Origin: Branchiostoma floridae
Lineage: Eukaryota; Chordata; Leptocardii; Amphioxiformes; Branchiostomatidae
DNA: 64,000 nucleotides
NCBI RefSeq assembly: GCF_000003815.2
Contig: NC_049986.1
Span: forward strand, 6,325,609 to 6,389,608
Direction: 5' to 3'
Part shown: positions 50,601-60,290 of the stretch, piece by piece
Position numbering within the stretch: the first letter of the stretch is position 1
How the letters are laid out: each line of letters starts with the position of its first letter
Position numbers and translations under genes: made by a program
Notes under the pieces: generated by a model
The model's input: only the letters and a program-made list of their open reading frames with translations
The model's database searches: none
Told to the model about the DNA's origin: nothing

Positions 50601-52549
50601 TAGTGGCAAGTGTGCAGATGTTGACACACTGGCAGCACCAAATCCGTAGGTGTTTTTTGGCACCTTTAGACAGATTAGCCGTGAGGCTCGGTGGGCGTCA
50701 CTCCACCGTCATGGGGCATGGCGAGTATCGAACTCAGGACCTACTGATTCTGATTCCGACGCTCTAGCCGCAGACACCCCACGAGATCATATGTGAAACA
50801 ACATATTATTACATATTTTTCTCGGACAGACGAGGACAATGTGGCAATGCGCTCATCGTAGGTAGGATTTCACCTCCCTGACCTACGTCAGGTGCCCATT
50901 TTTACACCTGGGTGAAGTGAGGAAGGTCGCATAAAGTGCCTTTCCCAAGGGCACAACGTCGGGGCACGGCAAGTATCGAACTCAGGACCTCTAGACTCTT
51001 AGCCAAACACTACGCTACAAATTACGCTACACACGACGCCACAAAAAGCCTAGAAATTTATATAGCGTTAACAAGTTGATGCCAGTGAGTTATTGATTAA
51101 TTGATCGATTGATTTATTGTAAACAAAAAGAAACACAAGTAGTACTTTGTAACTAAACTTATTTAGTCTATGCCATGGACGAACGTTGGAAAAGTTGGTC
51201 CGAATACTAGTAGCAATCAACAAAACACAACCAAGGTAAATACACAACTGGTAAATACATACGCAAGTAGTTTGTAAAATATACATAATACAGCTGTAAC
51301 TTCAGGTATATAGAATATACGACTGCGTCTGATCAACGAATAGTTCTAGCAGCTCTGAACTGTACGTCCTGCTACTCCCACAAATCTTCCCACTCACTTC
51401 ACTCACGGTGCATAGAAAAATAACTACGGACACACATCAACGAATTTACCCCGAAAATATAGGTTCTGTACAAGGCGTCAACAACAAAGTCTTGGATATC
51501 TAAAGCAATCTACATCCCATCGTGCCGATAAAACACTTTAACCACGTGTCGAATGGTTTGCCAACTAATCCAATATCAAGACCAAATTACCAAAAACTTG
51601 CCGCCCCAAATATTTAGTGGCTCCCAGCGAATTAGTTGGGAGCGACAATTACTATGCATTGCTATGGCGCGGCGTGTCTAATTGATGCCTGCACGGGGGA
51701 AATAATAGTGAAATATTTTCCAGTTCAGCGCTTCCGGCAATGTTTTAAATGCATGGCTGCCTATTTTGCTCGAGTAATAGCTTTCTCAGCGTGTGCCTCT
51801 GAGTTCCTGGTAACACGGACCATTTTCATTCCCATTCTTTCTGTACAGAGCTTATTTTCTGTCCGAATGTAGTTTCTGAGTTACTAGTAACATAGACCAT
51901 TTTTGCCCAAATACTTTCTGTATAGAGCTTATTTTCTGTCCGAATGTAGTTTCTGAGCTCCTAGTAACATAGACCATTTTTGTCCATACTTTCCTTATAG
52001 AACTTATTTCTGTTCGAACATAGCTATATATTATAAAAAAACGCCACGGATTTATGATTACCGTGGCTAAAATACACCAATCAAAAGCTACGAGCTCGCT
52101 ACAAATGGTTCTTACATAGTTTCCCCAAACATGACCGTATATGAAGCATATACATGCCGCTTACTGTTGTGAATACACGAGGCAAGTATGGGTAGTACTA
52201 TACACTATAGCACGTATGCCCCGGAGCTAGCCCGTAGTGAAAACATGTGCATACGACATGATAAGCCGAATGAGCACGAGGAAAAATAAATTAAAACGCA
52301 TACCATGTAGTTCTATAGCCGTAATGCACGCACTTTCGTTATCAAATGTAGCCGTGGACTACACATCCGTTGGAAAGAATACCAAGCGTGTATTATTTCA
52401 TGTGGGATTTCAATTACCATCATTACAATATGATTAGATGCATCCAGACAACAGAAGTGCTCACCTAGCATGAGGAATGTAACGATGATCCCGGCCAGAC
52501 AGACCACCATCACCGCGAAGAAGGCCCGCTTGATCCGCCGCATGGCCAT
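21718..52549 (-). CDS. Type II membrane protein: divergent NAD-epimerase-like domain fused to glycosyltransferase-like domain
   Basis: Two-exon model. Exon 1 (52465-52549) encodes 28 codons plus one base, MAMRRIKR followed by a ~20-residue helix. Exon 2 (21718-23633) starts with two bases after a CTTTTTCAG acceptor, so phases fit, giving 666 residues. Residues about 54-300 resemble an extended short-chain dehydrogenase (IVILNRAGYLGYNLSRGL), but the glycine motif is degenerate and no YxxxK was found, so this half is probably not catalytic. Residues about 425-666 look like a GT-A sugar transferase, with TDNSDVRFQRNPF, YVGTDVDIYPN and YNAGVIGG. The short basic tail and helix suit a Golgi resident. 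The joining of exons across 28.8 kb is inferred from phase and topology; the terminal exon itself is solid. Confidence 0.68.
24236..24380. mobile_element. 145-bp fold-back MITE
   Basis: Near-perfect inverted arms of about 36 bp beginning GTAATGACCCAAAGCCTATG, ending GACATAGGCTTTGAGTCATT. The central loop is about 70 bp. Confidence 0.85.
25058..25509. mobile_element. hAT MITE with 8-bp target duplication
   Basis: The ends are TAGTGGTGCGTACCTAA and TTAGGTACGCACCCCTA. The flanks are exact 8-bp duplications TATACTAA (25050-25057 and 25510-25517), the hAT hallmark. The inside has many GGTCCGGAC palindromes. Confidence 0.9.
25588..25831. mobile_element. MITE, TIR TAACGCTAGTTCACC, copy 2
   Basis: The ends TTAGATCACGTTTATCCG and GAGGTGAATTAGCGTTA are inverted repeats matching the copy at 10299. 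Inner CCTATATCCGTT is conserved. Confidence 0.78.
27167..27405. mobile_element. MITE, TIR with ATCCAACACAAAAATTGGA, copy 2
   Basis: Same arms (TCCAATTTTTGTGTTGGAT at the right end) and the same core GACAAAGACTGGTGCTGTTC as the copy at 19929. It lies in the long intron of the second gene. Confidence 0.8.
27629..27882. mobile_element. MITE, TIR AAGGTGGTATCTCACTGCAC, copy 1 of 5
   Basis: Palindromic ~250-bp element with ~55-bp arms containing GGGGCACCGSTGCGGCACTG. The other copies are at 43995, 48413, 57102 and 63049. Confidence 0.87.
28770..31020 (+). repeat. Complex satellite, modular units of ~140-225 bp
   Basis: About eleven copies of a core CAATGACAACGGCAATCTTT followed by CAGCATTGAGTTGCGGATA, with spacings of about 223, 224, 140, 157, 153, 141 and 96. 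Three early units also carry a GTGAAAGATTCGGGGGGAA module; later ones carry an AAGACAACTTCAAGTTCCTT module. Units are out of frame with each other, so I do not call a protein. One SINE interrupts the block. Confidence 0.88.
29535..29821 (-). mobile_element. tRNA-derived SINE (family A) inserted in satellite
   Basis: A 287-bp copy with a perfect 11-bp target duplication AGAACTCAAAG (29524-29534 and 29822-29832). It carries a tail of three TTAAAG units. It interrupts the complex satellite at 28770-31020. Confidence 0.93.
31240..31920 (+). pseudogene. Decayed non-LTR retrotransposon, ORF2 C-terminus
   Basis: Translation around 31530-31650 gives RISSNKLNIETGKY, then CPFC and ENEFHFIVECP, the C-terminal zinc-binding region typical of CR1/L2-like LINEs. 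Three or more stops break it. The trailing AT-rich part resembles a LINE 3' end. Confidence 0.68.
33687..34739. mobile_element. Inner element with TACCTCCATGAAA ends
   Basis: The termini TACCTCCATGAAA and TTTCATGGAGGTA are inverted repeats. The inside holds two related blocks (AATCCGTCGTTCC and AATCCGTTGTTCC) and a CAGA run near 34675. It is absent from the paralogue of its host. A similar but shorter sequence is at 38855-39215. Confidence 0.75.
34854..35435 (+). mobile_element. Internally deleted mariner, copy 1
   Basis: 582 bp with inverted ends TACGAGGGGCGTGCAATAAG and GCACGCCCCTCGTA and a TA target duplication. It encodes the start of a mariner transposase (PKKTFDEINETYGDDAPSYD) and jumps to the C-terminal CIKRWEKCITLGDSYEE, so the catalytic core is gone. 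The empty site GAAC-TA-GTGTAG is preserved in the paralogue near 45604. Confidence 0.92.
36170..36480 (-). mobile_element. SINE family B-related fragment
   Basis: The minus strand shares the TTAACGTCCTATC/GATAGGACGTTAA block and the ACGTTAAAGAACCCCT segment with family B. The tRNA-like head is not evident. Confidence 0.55.
36908..37727. mobile_element. MITE, TIR CCCCCCTCACATTA, long copy
   Basis: About 820 bp with inverted ends CCCCCCTCACATTA and TAATGTGAGGGGGG. Next to the left end is ACGATCTTCGGACG, which ties it to the shorter copies at 49123 and 58043. Confidence 0.7.
38855..39215. mobile_element. Repeat related to the 33687-34739 element
   Basis: Shared blocks AAGTCCGTCGTTCC, CAGTTCTAGAGTTATGCTGA and a degenerate ACACAGACAC run. 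Ends are not clear. Confidence 0.6.
39740..39810 (+). mobile_element. LINE 3' tail fragment
   Basis: CCATACATTGTACCTTGTG followed by GAGCAATAAAATTC and a run of ATTC/ATCC units, a typical LINE 3' terminus with a tandem tail. It shares its start with the 3' end at 56543. Confidence 0.6.
42750..42930. repeat. Dispersed repeat, copy 1
   Basis: TTTAACCCTTGTCGTGCTGA and CAAAGTCCATCGAATGGGG are shared with 60105-60290. Confidence 0.7.
43529..43989. mobile_element. MITE, TIR TAACGCTAGTTCACC, copy 3, with insertion
   Basis: Both family ends are present, but the element is about twice the usual length. A second sequence occupies roughly 43690-43910 and has its own inverted-repeat character (GGTGTATATGGTGTCATAAC). 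Confidence 0.72.
43995..44222. mobile_element. MITE, TIR AAGGTGGTATCTCACTGCAC, copy 2
   Basis: Left arm TAAGATGGACTCTCACTGCA, right arm GTGCAGTGAGACACCACCTT. It directly abuts the composite MITE ending at 43989. Confidence 0.83.
45288..45813. mobile_element. Intact paralogue (empty site) of the nested MITE
   Basis: 526 bp, with ends TTAGGCCACGGCAAGTAAAT and ACTTGCTGTGGCCTAA carrying GGATGACATC and GATGTCATCC. It matches the split element at 33584-35742 along its length without either inner insertion. Confidence 0.85.
46891..47300. repeat. Two-copy tandem duplication, period ~216 bp
   Basis: TAGGACTACCCGGGGG occurs at about 46891 and 47107. The following GTTAGACCGGTACTTTGATG and GAAGCTAGC are repeated in order. 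Confidence 0.85.
47340..47790. repeat. Diverged tandem repeat, units of roughly 120-165 bp
   Basis: Three or four decayed units share GGACATGTTGGGGAACTCTT, AACACTGCTGATGT and CTATGACACCGCCAGAC. Confidence 0.65.
48413..48689. mobile_element. MITE, TIR AAGGTGGTATCTCACTGCAC, copy 3
   Basis: Left arm AGGGTGGTATCTCACTGCAC, right arm with GTGCCGCACCAGTGCCC. The core carries a small direct duplication around 48544-48580 (GAAGACAACAAAATACAG). Confidence 0.85.
49123..49360. mobile_element. MITE, TIR TAATACCCCTGT, copy 1
   Basis: 238 bp with TAATACCCCTGTTAGATTTG and GATAATGTGACAGGGTTATA as ends; contains GCGCAACCCTCTGTCGATTT. Confidence 0.78.
50690..51040 (-). mobile_element. Two adjacent SINE family B pieces
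   Basis: On the minus strand, GAGTTCGATACTTGCC is followed by TGCCCTTGGGAAAGGCACTT at about 50870-51040. A second head with GAGTTCGATACTCGCC lies at about 50690-50790. They are close in sequence but separately inserted. Confidence 0.65.
51800..52025. repeat. Three-copy tandem repeat, period 75-77 bp
   Basis: GAGCTTATTTTCTGTCCGAA occurs at 51848 and 51925, and a decayed copy at 52000. It lies just downstream of the candidate first exon of the second gene, within the intron. Confidence 0.82.
52465..52549 (-). CDS. Candidate first coding exon: type II signal anchor
   Basis: It begins at ATGGCCATGCGG, the first ATG after an in-frame TGA upstream. It encodes RRIKR and then a hydrophobic helix ending TFLML. 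The donor CTAG/GTGAGC leaves one base, which joins the AA of exon 2 to form glutamate. Further small exons in between cannot be excluded. Confidence 0.65.
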
Positions 52550-52744
52550 GCTTGCGTGCCCGGGCCCTCGTCGGCGGCTTGTCGGTGTCGCCCCGAAGCG
52601 CTGGTGAAATCCTCCCCGTCCCAGCGCTGTTCGCTCCGAGCGGTTTCCTCGTCCGCTCCGGTCGAACCCCGATGAAGAGCTCTTCGTCAATTGGGTATAC
52701 GCGTGCGATCAGTCTCTTGGGATTTGCTTACTACTATTACTACC

Positions 52745-52751
52745 TTATATA
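52745..52751 (-). promoter_or_regulatory. TATA-box candidate for the second gene
   Basis: TATATAA on the minus strand, about 195 bp before the ATG at 52549. This would imply a start near 52715 and a 5' leader of about 165 nt. Position and sequence fit, but such AT-rich matches also occur by chance. Confidence 0.4.
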
Positions 52752-53570
52752 AGCTTCAGTTTAGTCGCCAAGGACAAGAGACAGCGGCAAAAAAGTCGTC
52801 CTATCCTGACCGAAGCACACGCCGATGTAGGTCGGCAGGCGTTGTGCGGAGAGATTGCATCAAACGAACATATGGTTGGGACGGCAACGGGGCGATTCTT
52901 TAATCACCGGGAGGCATCCTGCGACTTCCTCTGCTTCGTGTGAAAGAGCCATCCATTATTTATCCCATTTGGGGGTAGGGGGAGGGCGTTCGCTCTGACA
53001 CAAAAATACCGCCGGAAACAAGGTTCACAGAATTCGATAACTCGGCTGAATGGTGTGTCTGGATGGGTCCTAACGTTGCACATTCAATTTTTCATGAGAG
53101 GAAGAGACCGTAGCTGGTCGGAAATGAGTTTAAATCAAACATTTCAAAGACGTCTAGGGGACATCGTGATTTTCGAATTCTTCCCTTTACAGCATATTGC
53201 GTGATATGGTAAGACTAATACTGGTAGTATAGTAGGAAATAGTACATCAATACTTAGGGACGCAATATCGTAATGCCGAATGTCGTTTTAGCTACAGATG
53301 GGACCATAGGAAACTATATATGTATAAATACATCCATTCCAAACCACAAATCTTTTTCACTCTGCAAAATTCAATCATTTGGAAAGATTGCGCGTCGAGT
53401 CCCAACTACGTAAAACGGATGCTGGGTTGTTATTCAATTTCCTTTCTATGAATACACAATTTGAGTGTCTCTTAAGTATTCATACTTGACATTAAGCCTC
53501 CTACCGTGAAGGTAGAGAAAATGATGGGAGGAGGAAAACACGTTTAAACTTTAATTATCTGTAGCGGTAG

Positions 53571-53755
53571 TTCACCTTTATCCGTTGGGTAACCTATATC
53601 CGTTGCTTTTAAAAACAGGTCATTTGGGGATACCACGTTGACGGACGTTGGTTTAAAATTTCATTATTTTCAGTACATCGCATTTTAAAACTACCACCCG
53701 TTGAATTGATGTGCCTAAATACACTGTTTGCCAAACAACGGATATAATTACATAC
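53571..53755. mobile_element. MITE, TIR TAACGCTAGTTCACC, copy 4
   Basis: The left end GTAGTTCACCTTTATCCGTT and inner CCTATATCCGTTGC match the family. The right end is decayed. Confidence 0.7.
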
Positions 53756-54012
53756 GACGGGAAACTGTGTCTTCTTGTGTTTCCATCAAATGTTATGATA
53801 TATTTACGGAAATGTTTCTCATTTTGCATCCCAAATGCAACGTCCGAAGCATAAATCCACTGATCCCCATAAAATGATGAGCTATGCCTCACTATCTGTT
53901 TTTGAAGGAAGATAAATACTCTTTTAATACCCCACATATTTCATGCAGCGAATCTATACGTGTAGTAATTACAAAACCATGTGCCAAGTTTATTCTATTC
54001 TGATGTTGATAG

Positions 54013-54221
54013 TAACGTTAGGTCACCTTTATCCGTGGGGTATCCTATATCCGTTGTATTCAAACATAGGGTATGTTGGGATCGTCAAGTCGATAGACTT
54101 AAGTTTCACATTGCAATATTTTGAAAATATTTTATTTTGAAACTCACGTCCGCTAACCTAAACACACAGTTTTAAAACAACGAATTTAGGCTAACCCACG
54201 GATAAAGGTAAACAAGCGTTA
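54013..54221. mobile_element. MITE, TIR TAACGCTAGTTCACC, copy 5
   Basis: The ends TAACGTTAGGTCACCTTTAT and GGATAAAGGTAAACAAGCGT are inverted repeats, with the family's inner CCTATATCCGTT. Confidence 0.78.
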
Positions 54222-56542
54222 CACGAAATATAACTAACAAACATCGGTTCTATGGGCTAGTCGTGATTTTTTGTCCTTGGGTAAACTCTGTATTTCCACA
54301 GAATGGCCGCAGTTTGACTCATATTCCCAATCAAGTCCTGGATTTATGTGACGTCAGCATGGTGCCGGTTTAATCCAGTAGTGTCCCCCTGTTGCGCGTT
54401 CTGGCCCTGTCCCTGGTTCTGAATGCCAGGTCGTTATTGGCGTATCCACATTCAGGCCCACAAATGACATTATTTAAGCACGTAATGAATTGCCGGGTAT
54501 TATCAGGAGCCAGGCTGGCGCGATTTCATACGCGACGTGGTGCCACAAACATGCGGCTGATTCAGCAAATCCTGCCGTCTAGATAAGACAGGCGACCCGG
54601 GGCGAGGAGATTTGTGGCAACCATCGCAAACACGTCTTTTTCCCGAGCCAAAAGGTCAAGAACTGTCACATCTTACTCAACCTCTGCCAGACGAGTGAAC
54701 TAAAACGTGTCCCTTAGCTTCTGTCCTCCAACTTACAGCCACCAAATCTTACCATCCGATCAGGAAACGGGTGACGTGGAAAAATGTATCAACTCGCCAA
54801 CCTCGGCACGCACATACCTCGTGAATAATGTCGAACGGTAACTGATTTTTAGTTCAGATTTTGCTTCGGGCTGCTTTCTGTCAGGACCTTTATCTTAATT
54901 CATGGCGTGTGTTTCTGTGTCTGACAACAGGAATTATTTCTTGTAGTTGCGCGGATGTGTAGACAACTTGGCGACTTGGGGGGTTGGTCGTTTTGACTGA
55001 GTCGTCCACATGGCCAACCATTAGAAAAATGACGAATGATGTTACTTGAATACTCCCCAGCTCCATGTAGCTTCCTAAAACACCATTCTTATCCATCATT
55101 TGTCTTGATTTGCGTCTGCATGACTTGATTTGTATCCATACCTTGTAAAGCCATTTGCTTTTTGGGACAGCTCAACCGGGTAGATGGAAACGGTTTAAAA
55201 TAGCACTAGAAGTGGCATATTCGTTACCTAATCAATCATTGATGTAACCAAGCATTAGAGTGGCAATTTTGCATGAGAAGATGACAACTACCTACTGAAT
55301 ATATTCAATTAAGATATCGTAGTAGAGAGTGTTTCGAGAAAAAAATGTTATTTGTGCTCTACTTTTAGAATGCTCTTCAAGCATAGGTTAGGCTCCGGCT
55401 GTTTTTGACGTTTTTAGGCGGCTTTATTGGGCTTTCTATTTTGTACCGTTTCTGTTTTGCGGCCTAACCTTAAAACGTCCAAGAAACAGCCGGATCCTAA
55501 CCTCTGCTTGTAGAGTATGTTTGGATATGCCATGGCATGGCAATTGAAGCCTTTTTCCATTCGACTATTCCAGAGATAATTGTTCATCTGTACACAAAAC
55601 ACGAATCTTTCATAGCGGGAGACAAGATACGTACTGACATTCACGATCGTTAAAACCGTTATTTTTGAAATTTTGAATCATTGCCACAAACTTTGATGAC
55701 GCAAACACCCTTTACAGTTCTTACAGTAACCAAACGGCATTCATGTTTTTTTTTAAACAATTGGAGATATTTTCACCGAATACGTAACAGTATTAGGCAA
55801 ACATATTTACAACTTACGTTTCATACTACAAGGATGTTAACTATATAGTTGCAAACTGATCTACTATGCCCATCATTAGATTAGTTTTTCCTAAGGAAAG
55901 AAGTTTTGATCAATTGATCACGCTCCCAAATACTTGTGATCTCGCAGCTGTCGCATCGTTATTATCCGATAGTGAAGACAAAGTAGCTCTAGAATAGCTC
56001 TGTAAGTAACAGAGGCAAATCTGGACTAGCTCGTTGCTCATTGAAAGCATACAAATTGTCATAAAGGCATCTTAACGCGACCGTAGAGAGTCGTAACTCC
56101 GTGCCGCATGGATGGCGTGATGATACCGGAATGTGCGAGGTAGAGTCCCACTCGAAACAGGTCACGAAATTACCGGGTACACCGTGTCAAAACAAGAGTG
56201 TAGCACGCGAGGATGCGTCTCGGCTGACATTAAGAAGCCTAATTGGAAGGGAATTGTAGGTGACGGTGTCGTTGAGAGTGCCATGCGGTTGGAAGTAGAC
56301 GGGCCCCCGGTCCCTTGAGACGGGGTCTCCGGTGTTCCGAAGTGCTCACCGCCCGCACGCAACCCTCTCTAACAACACGGTTCTTGTCATAAGTAGTTCA
56401 AAAGGGTAGGATGTGATGGAGGTAGTAGAACGAACATAATTGGCCATTGTGGGTTGCATAAACCAGCCTCAGCGGCTGATGTGACAGAAATAACAGTATC
56501 GTCACGTTGCTGCAACATTTTCAGGCAAAGATTACTGACTTT

Positions 56543-56960
56543 GTTGCTAGAGCTACTGTTATATATATAGAACTCTATTGCACGACATTTGTACATGGTA
56601 CAATGTATGGCAACAACTATTACACAAAGTACAAAATAGGTGTATAGAATAAGACTTAACATCCTTATTAACATAGCAAAAAGGGCTAAAACAAGATATA
56701 ATGTTACAATCGAGTTGGGCTAATCATGGCTTTCATTATTCTTTCTAATAACAAAGCAGTCTTTGATATATTTGCCTAACTTTGCATTATGGGAGTTGTG
56801 GCATCTAAAGATATATACAAATCTGTCTTTAGCATCGAGGTTCTTGAAATCTGCTGTAATAGATTCTAGAAATGTGAATAGCTCATTACGTAAAATAGTG
56901 TTATATGAGATATTTGTCCCCAACCTTGTCACATTTGAGGCACAGGAAAACTACGAACTA
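56543..56960 (-). pseudogene. Decayed non-LTR retrotransposon 3' end
   Basis: The minus strand encodes LRNELFTFLESITADFKNL and KLGKYIKDCFVIRKN, the residues that close the LINE ORF2 in this group. They are followed by a 3' untranslated stretch with CCATACATTGTACC. It matches the piece at 31240 in order. Confidence 0.68.
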
Positions 56961-57101
56961 CGTGAAACACAACGAGCCAAGATGCTTACTACATTACATA
57001 AGCTGAACATGCCTATCTGATCTATGATGTAGTATCAGTTTTATTTTAGGCTGTGATTATGAATTAGTTATGTGCCATGTACCACCAGGGTGACGAACGT
57101 G

Positions 57102-57354
57102 TAAAGGTGGTATCTCACTGCACATGGGGCACCGGTGCGGCACTGCGGGGTTCGTAGATGACTCAGCGAATTTTAGAGATAAAGAACGAATTTTCCTCCG
57201 TTTTGTGTACATTGTTGTCTTCTAATCCATACTTTTACGTACCACGCAATGCCTAAGTTATAAAACATTCGGCGAAAATAACAAAACTGTGCCGTAGTGA
57301 AAGAACACCACAGTGCCACACCGGTGTCCCAGGTGGGGTAAGATACCACCTTTA
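57102..57354. mobile_element. MITE, TIR AAGGTGGTATCTCACTGCAC, copy 4
   Basis: Arms TAAAGGTGGTATCTCACTGC and AAGATACCACCTTTA. The core matches the copies at 27629 and 63049. Confidence 0.87.
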
Positions 57355-58042
57355 GGCTATATATTGCCACTTTTGTCACATTTTCACGATTCAAACAAAA
57401 AAACCCTATATGCCTGTTTTCAATATATTATTTTACGTATGAAGGATGTTAAAACTCTACGGATCGTGCAAAATGAGAAAATTGCCTGTTATGAATTATT
57501 AATGTTGTGTAAAAAATAAATCTCTATGACCGTCTCTATATGCCCGTGGCTGCTAACATTAGATGCCCTTGGGTAGTAACACGATTTTGCGACAAGGACA
57601 GAAATGATAATGTTCGTGGCATCCAATATCCTGCTGTGGAGTAATGAAGTTCTTGCCTACTAGTGTGAAAGTCAGACCAATGTCACACGTTGGGAGTGAA
57701 GCACAAGTTTGGCTAGTACCACTAGTAGAGGATGACGGCTAGCGGGGGAAGTCTACAGTGGACGGTACGATAGCGTTGTTTGTTTCTTTGTTTTTTTAAC
57801 CTTTGTGTATTCATGAAAGCTCAAATTGGCCTGCAGGCCGCTTTTCATTGATGTCATGAGGGAAGAGGCAAGGGTCAGACGAAGTATATACAGTTCACAT
57901 CATTTTTAAAAGTCACAATGAGAATCATAAGTTTATAACGTAATACACAATTTTACATACATGGTAAAAATACATAATAGTGAGAGCTGCTACATGATTC
58001 GAGTCCGTTTATTTTGGTCGTTTCCGTTACTTTAAGAGTGTC

Positions 58043-58281
58043 CTAATACCCCTGTCTCATTATCCACGATCTTCGGGCGTATCGATGGAAGATCGGCCAT
58101 ATTTAAGATCGACAGAGGGTTGCGCGTAATTTTCACCTGAAACCCGTCCCTGCGACATATAAGCCAAACTTTGCACCTTGTACCATTGTTGTGCAATAAA
58201 GTTATTATTATAAGCGATGCTCGGGCGATTGCCGCAGAATCGTCGTCCGATCGATTTTCGCCAAATGTGACAAGGGTTTAA
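58043..58281. mobile_element. MITE, TIR TAATACCCCTGT, copy 2 (inverted core)
   Basis: 239 bp, whose core (ATCGACAGAGGGTTGCGCG) is the reverse complement of that at 49123, with the same ends. Confidence 0.78.
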
Positions 58282-58842
58282 GGGAAGCATGAGTTGTGCG
58301 TATGTCTGGTGATAGACTGTTCCAGATGTTGGGTCGACTGTAGGCGGTGACTCTTCTGAAGTTTCTTGCTGGGGTTTTGGGACAGCAAGTTGATTGCTTG
58401 TGCTTTGCTCCTGGTTGTTCTTGTGCTTTGGTTGCCACGAATCAATGAGAAAGATCACTATCATACTAACGGGGGCATTGTCAATTTATCTTCAAGATAT
58501 TGAGAGAAAGGTCGGGAATGTGACATATCTGGAACACCCTTATCTTCAAGCAGATCCTACGGTAACATAAGATAGTATCAATAGCTGGCAGAGGAGTGAA
58601 GTCGGCCTAAGAGTGTGTATGCTACCGGTGCCCGTCTGACTCCCGTTGGCCGACTATACTCCTTGGCTTTGATACTATCTTTTGGCATCGTAGAATCTGC
58701 TTGGATATTGCTTTAAGCCTTCAACCGCAAAGTAGCTAGGAAAGCCGGCCTATTAGACATGATAACATATTTTTAGATAGTAAAGTACGTACATTTTGCT
58801 AATCTGAATGAATGTTTCTTGGTATTTTCAATTATATTATCG

Positions 58843-59193
58843 GATCACACCGTTTTGATTATTTGGATGACCATGCTTTCAATCGTACAAAGTAGCTGTA
58901 AAAAAAAGCAAATACATACCATAGATTTTTACAAAAATATATATCGAGAAACATATACTAATGTCAACGTCAATACCAATGTCAAAGAAGATAACTTTTT
59001 AAGCAAAAATGAAGAATGTATTGTTCGGTATTCAATACTCTGTTTTTTTTGCCATTTTTTTCACCTTTCCAGACCACTTAGATTTCGAAATGAAAGCAAC
59101 TTTCTTTTGCCAAACCCTTTTTTTATTCTCACGCTCGCATAAATTTTGGTATTCCCATAGGATGTCATCCATATAATCAAATCAACATGGCCT
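58843..59193. mobile_element. MITE of the GGATGACATC family, decayed left end
   Basis: The right end GGATGTCATCCATATAATCA followed by AATCAACATGGCC matches 61184-61566 and 63368-63667. Inner TTCGGTATTCAATACTCTG is shared. Confidence 0.65.
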
Positions 59194-59784
59194 GACGTTG
59201 GAGAACATTGAAAACAACAAAGGAAGAGGCTTCATTTCGCTGAAAGATTAGGATAATGGGGGTGTTGCAAAATTGATGCTTCTTGTGGACAGTTGTGGTC
59301 AATTCCATCCTCCAGAGCCGATGAATAATGAATACAAGGAGGATTACGTGGAAACGATTCTGTAATAGGCTGATGTAGGGACGATTCCTACCCACTCAAT
59401 GGTGTGTCTCATTCTCCGGAGAAACAGTCAGCATCAATTTGGTATTCCATCAATGTAAGATCCCAGCATTATGGTGGGGATTCTAGAAGAAAGAGGCCGC
59501 GAATGATCGTTGGATTAAAGAAAAACAGAAAATACACTAGCAGCATCCTACTTGAAAGACTTGTCCGATCCTTGCTCAGTATGTTGTCAATCGTCATTGG
59601 TAAACAGATTGATGGTGATGAAATCAAACAAGCATTGTAAACATGTGTCAATAAGGGTGTTAGGAAGATCATCCTACGACTAACACTTTCTGTAGAATGA
59701 CAAAGCTATGTTCTTCTCGTAAATGTCTTGAATACTTGAACTCACACTATGGTCAGGTGTGACAAGCCGTTCTGTGTTACACAA

Positions 59785-59998
59785 GAGCGCGGTCGCAGAG
59801 GTCGCGCGATCGTCGTACGATTTTGACGCCATAGGATTTTTAAGCAGGCCGTGACAGAACCAACTACCGACATCCATGGATCCAAAAAGCATTTTATGTA
59901 CCAAGACAGTTGAAATTTGCAGGAGACGGACATTTTTGTCCTCCAAAATGCCTGAAGTTAGCGATCGTACGACGATCGCACGACCTGTGTGACCGCGT
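59785..59998. mobile_element. Fold-back MITE with GATCGTCGTACGAT arms
   Basis: Inverted arms: GCGGTCGCAGAGGTCGCGCG then GATCGTCGTACGAT on the left, and the reverse complement with ACGACCTGTGTGACCGCG on the right. Confidence 0.75.
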
Positions 59999-60104
59999 TT
60001 TACCTAGCTGGCACCACATTGCGTGCCCGCGAAACCGGTGTGGGACGCCGAAGGGCAGTTATACCGCCTGAATAGATACAGATTCAAACAGACTCGGATG
60101 GACG

Positions 60105-60290
60105 TATTTAACCCTTGTCACGCTGAGCTGTACTGTTATGAGTTTGGGGTATTTCTCATATAAAAGTTGCATACCACTGCAAAGTCCATCGAATGGGGAA
60201 GTAAATCTGCATCAGCAGCACACAACAGGTCAAGTTTTACTTATCTGATAAAGCCATCGGCTCTGGGGGGTTAAATTGTCCAAAAGTAGC
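60105..60290. repeat. Dispersed repeat, copy 2
   Basis: Shares TTTAACCCTTGTCACGCTGA, ACCACTGCAAAGTCCATCGA and GGTCAAGTTTTACT with 42750-42930. No termini were recognised. Confidence 0.7.

Larger units (their letters stand above)
23634..52464 (-). other. 28.8-kb intron, filled with repeats
   Basis: Bounded by GTGAGC (donor) and CTTTTTCAG (acceptor). Apart from the elements listed separately, I found no exon-like frame with family resemblance. Stretches where I see nothing recognisable include 23640-24235, 24381-25050, 25840-27160, 27890-28440, 31930-33580, 35760-36170, 37730-38850, 39220-39740, 39810-40100, 40970-42740, 44230-45280, 45820-46890, 47800-48410, 48690-49120 and 49365-50690. Candidate single-copy islands are noted in the findings. 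Confidence 0.55.
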
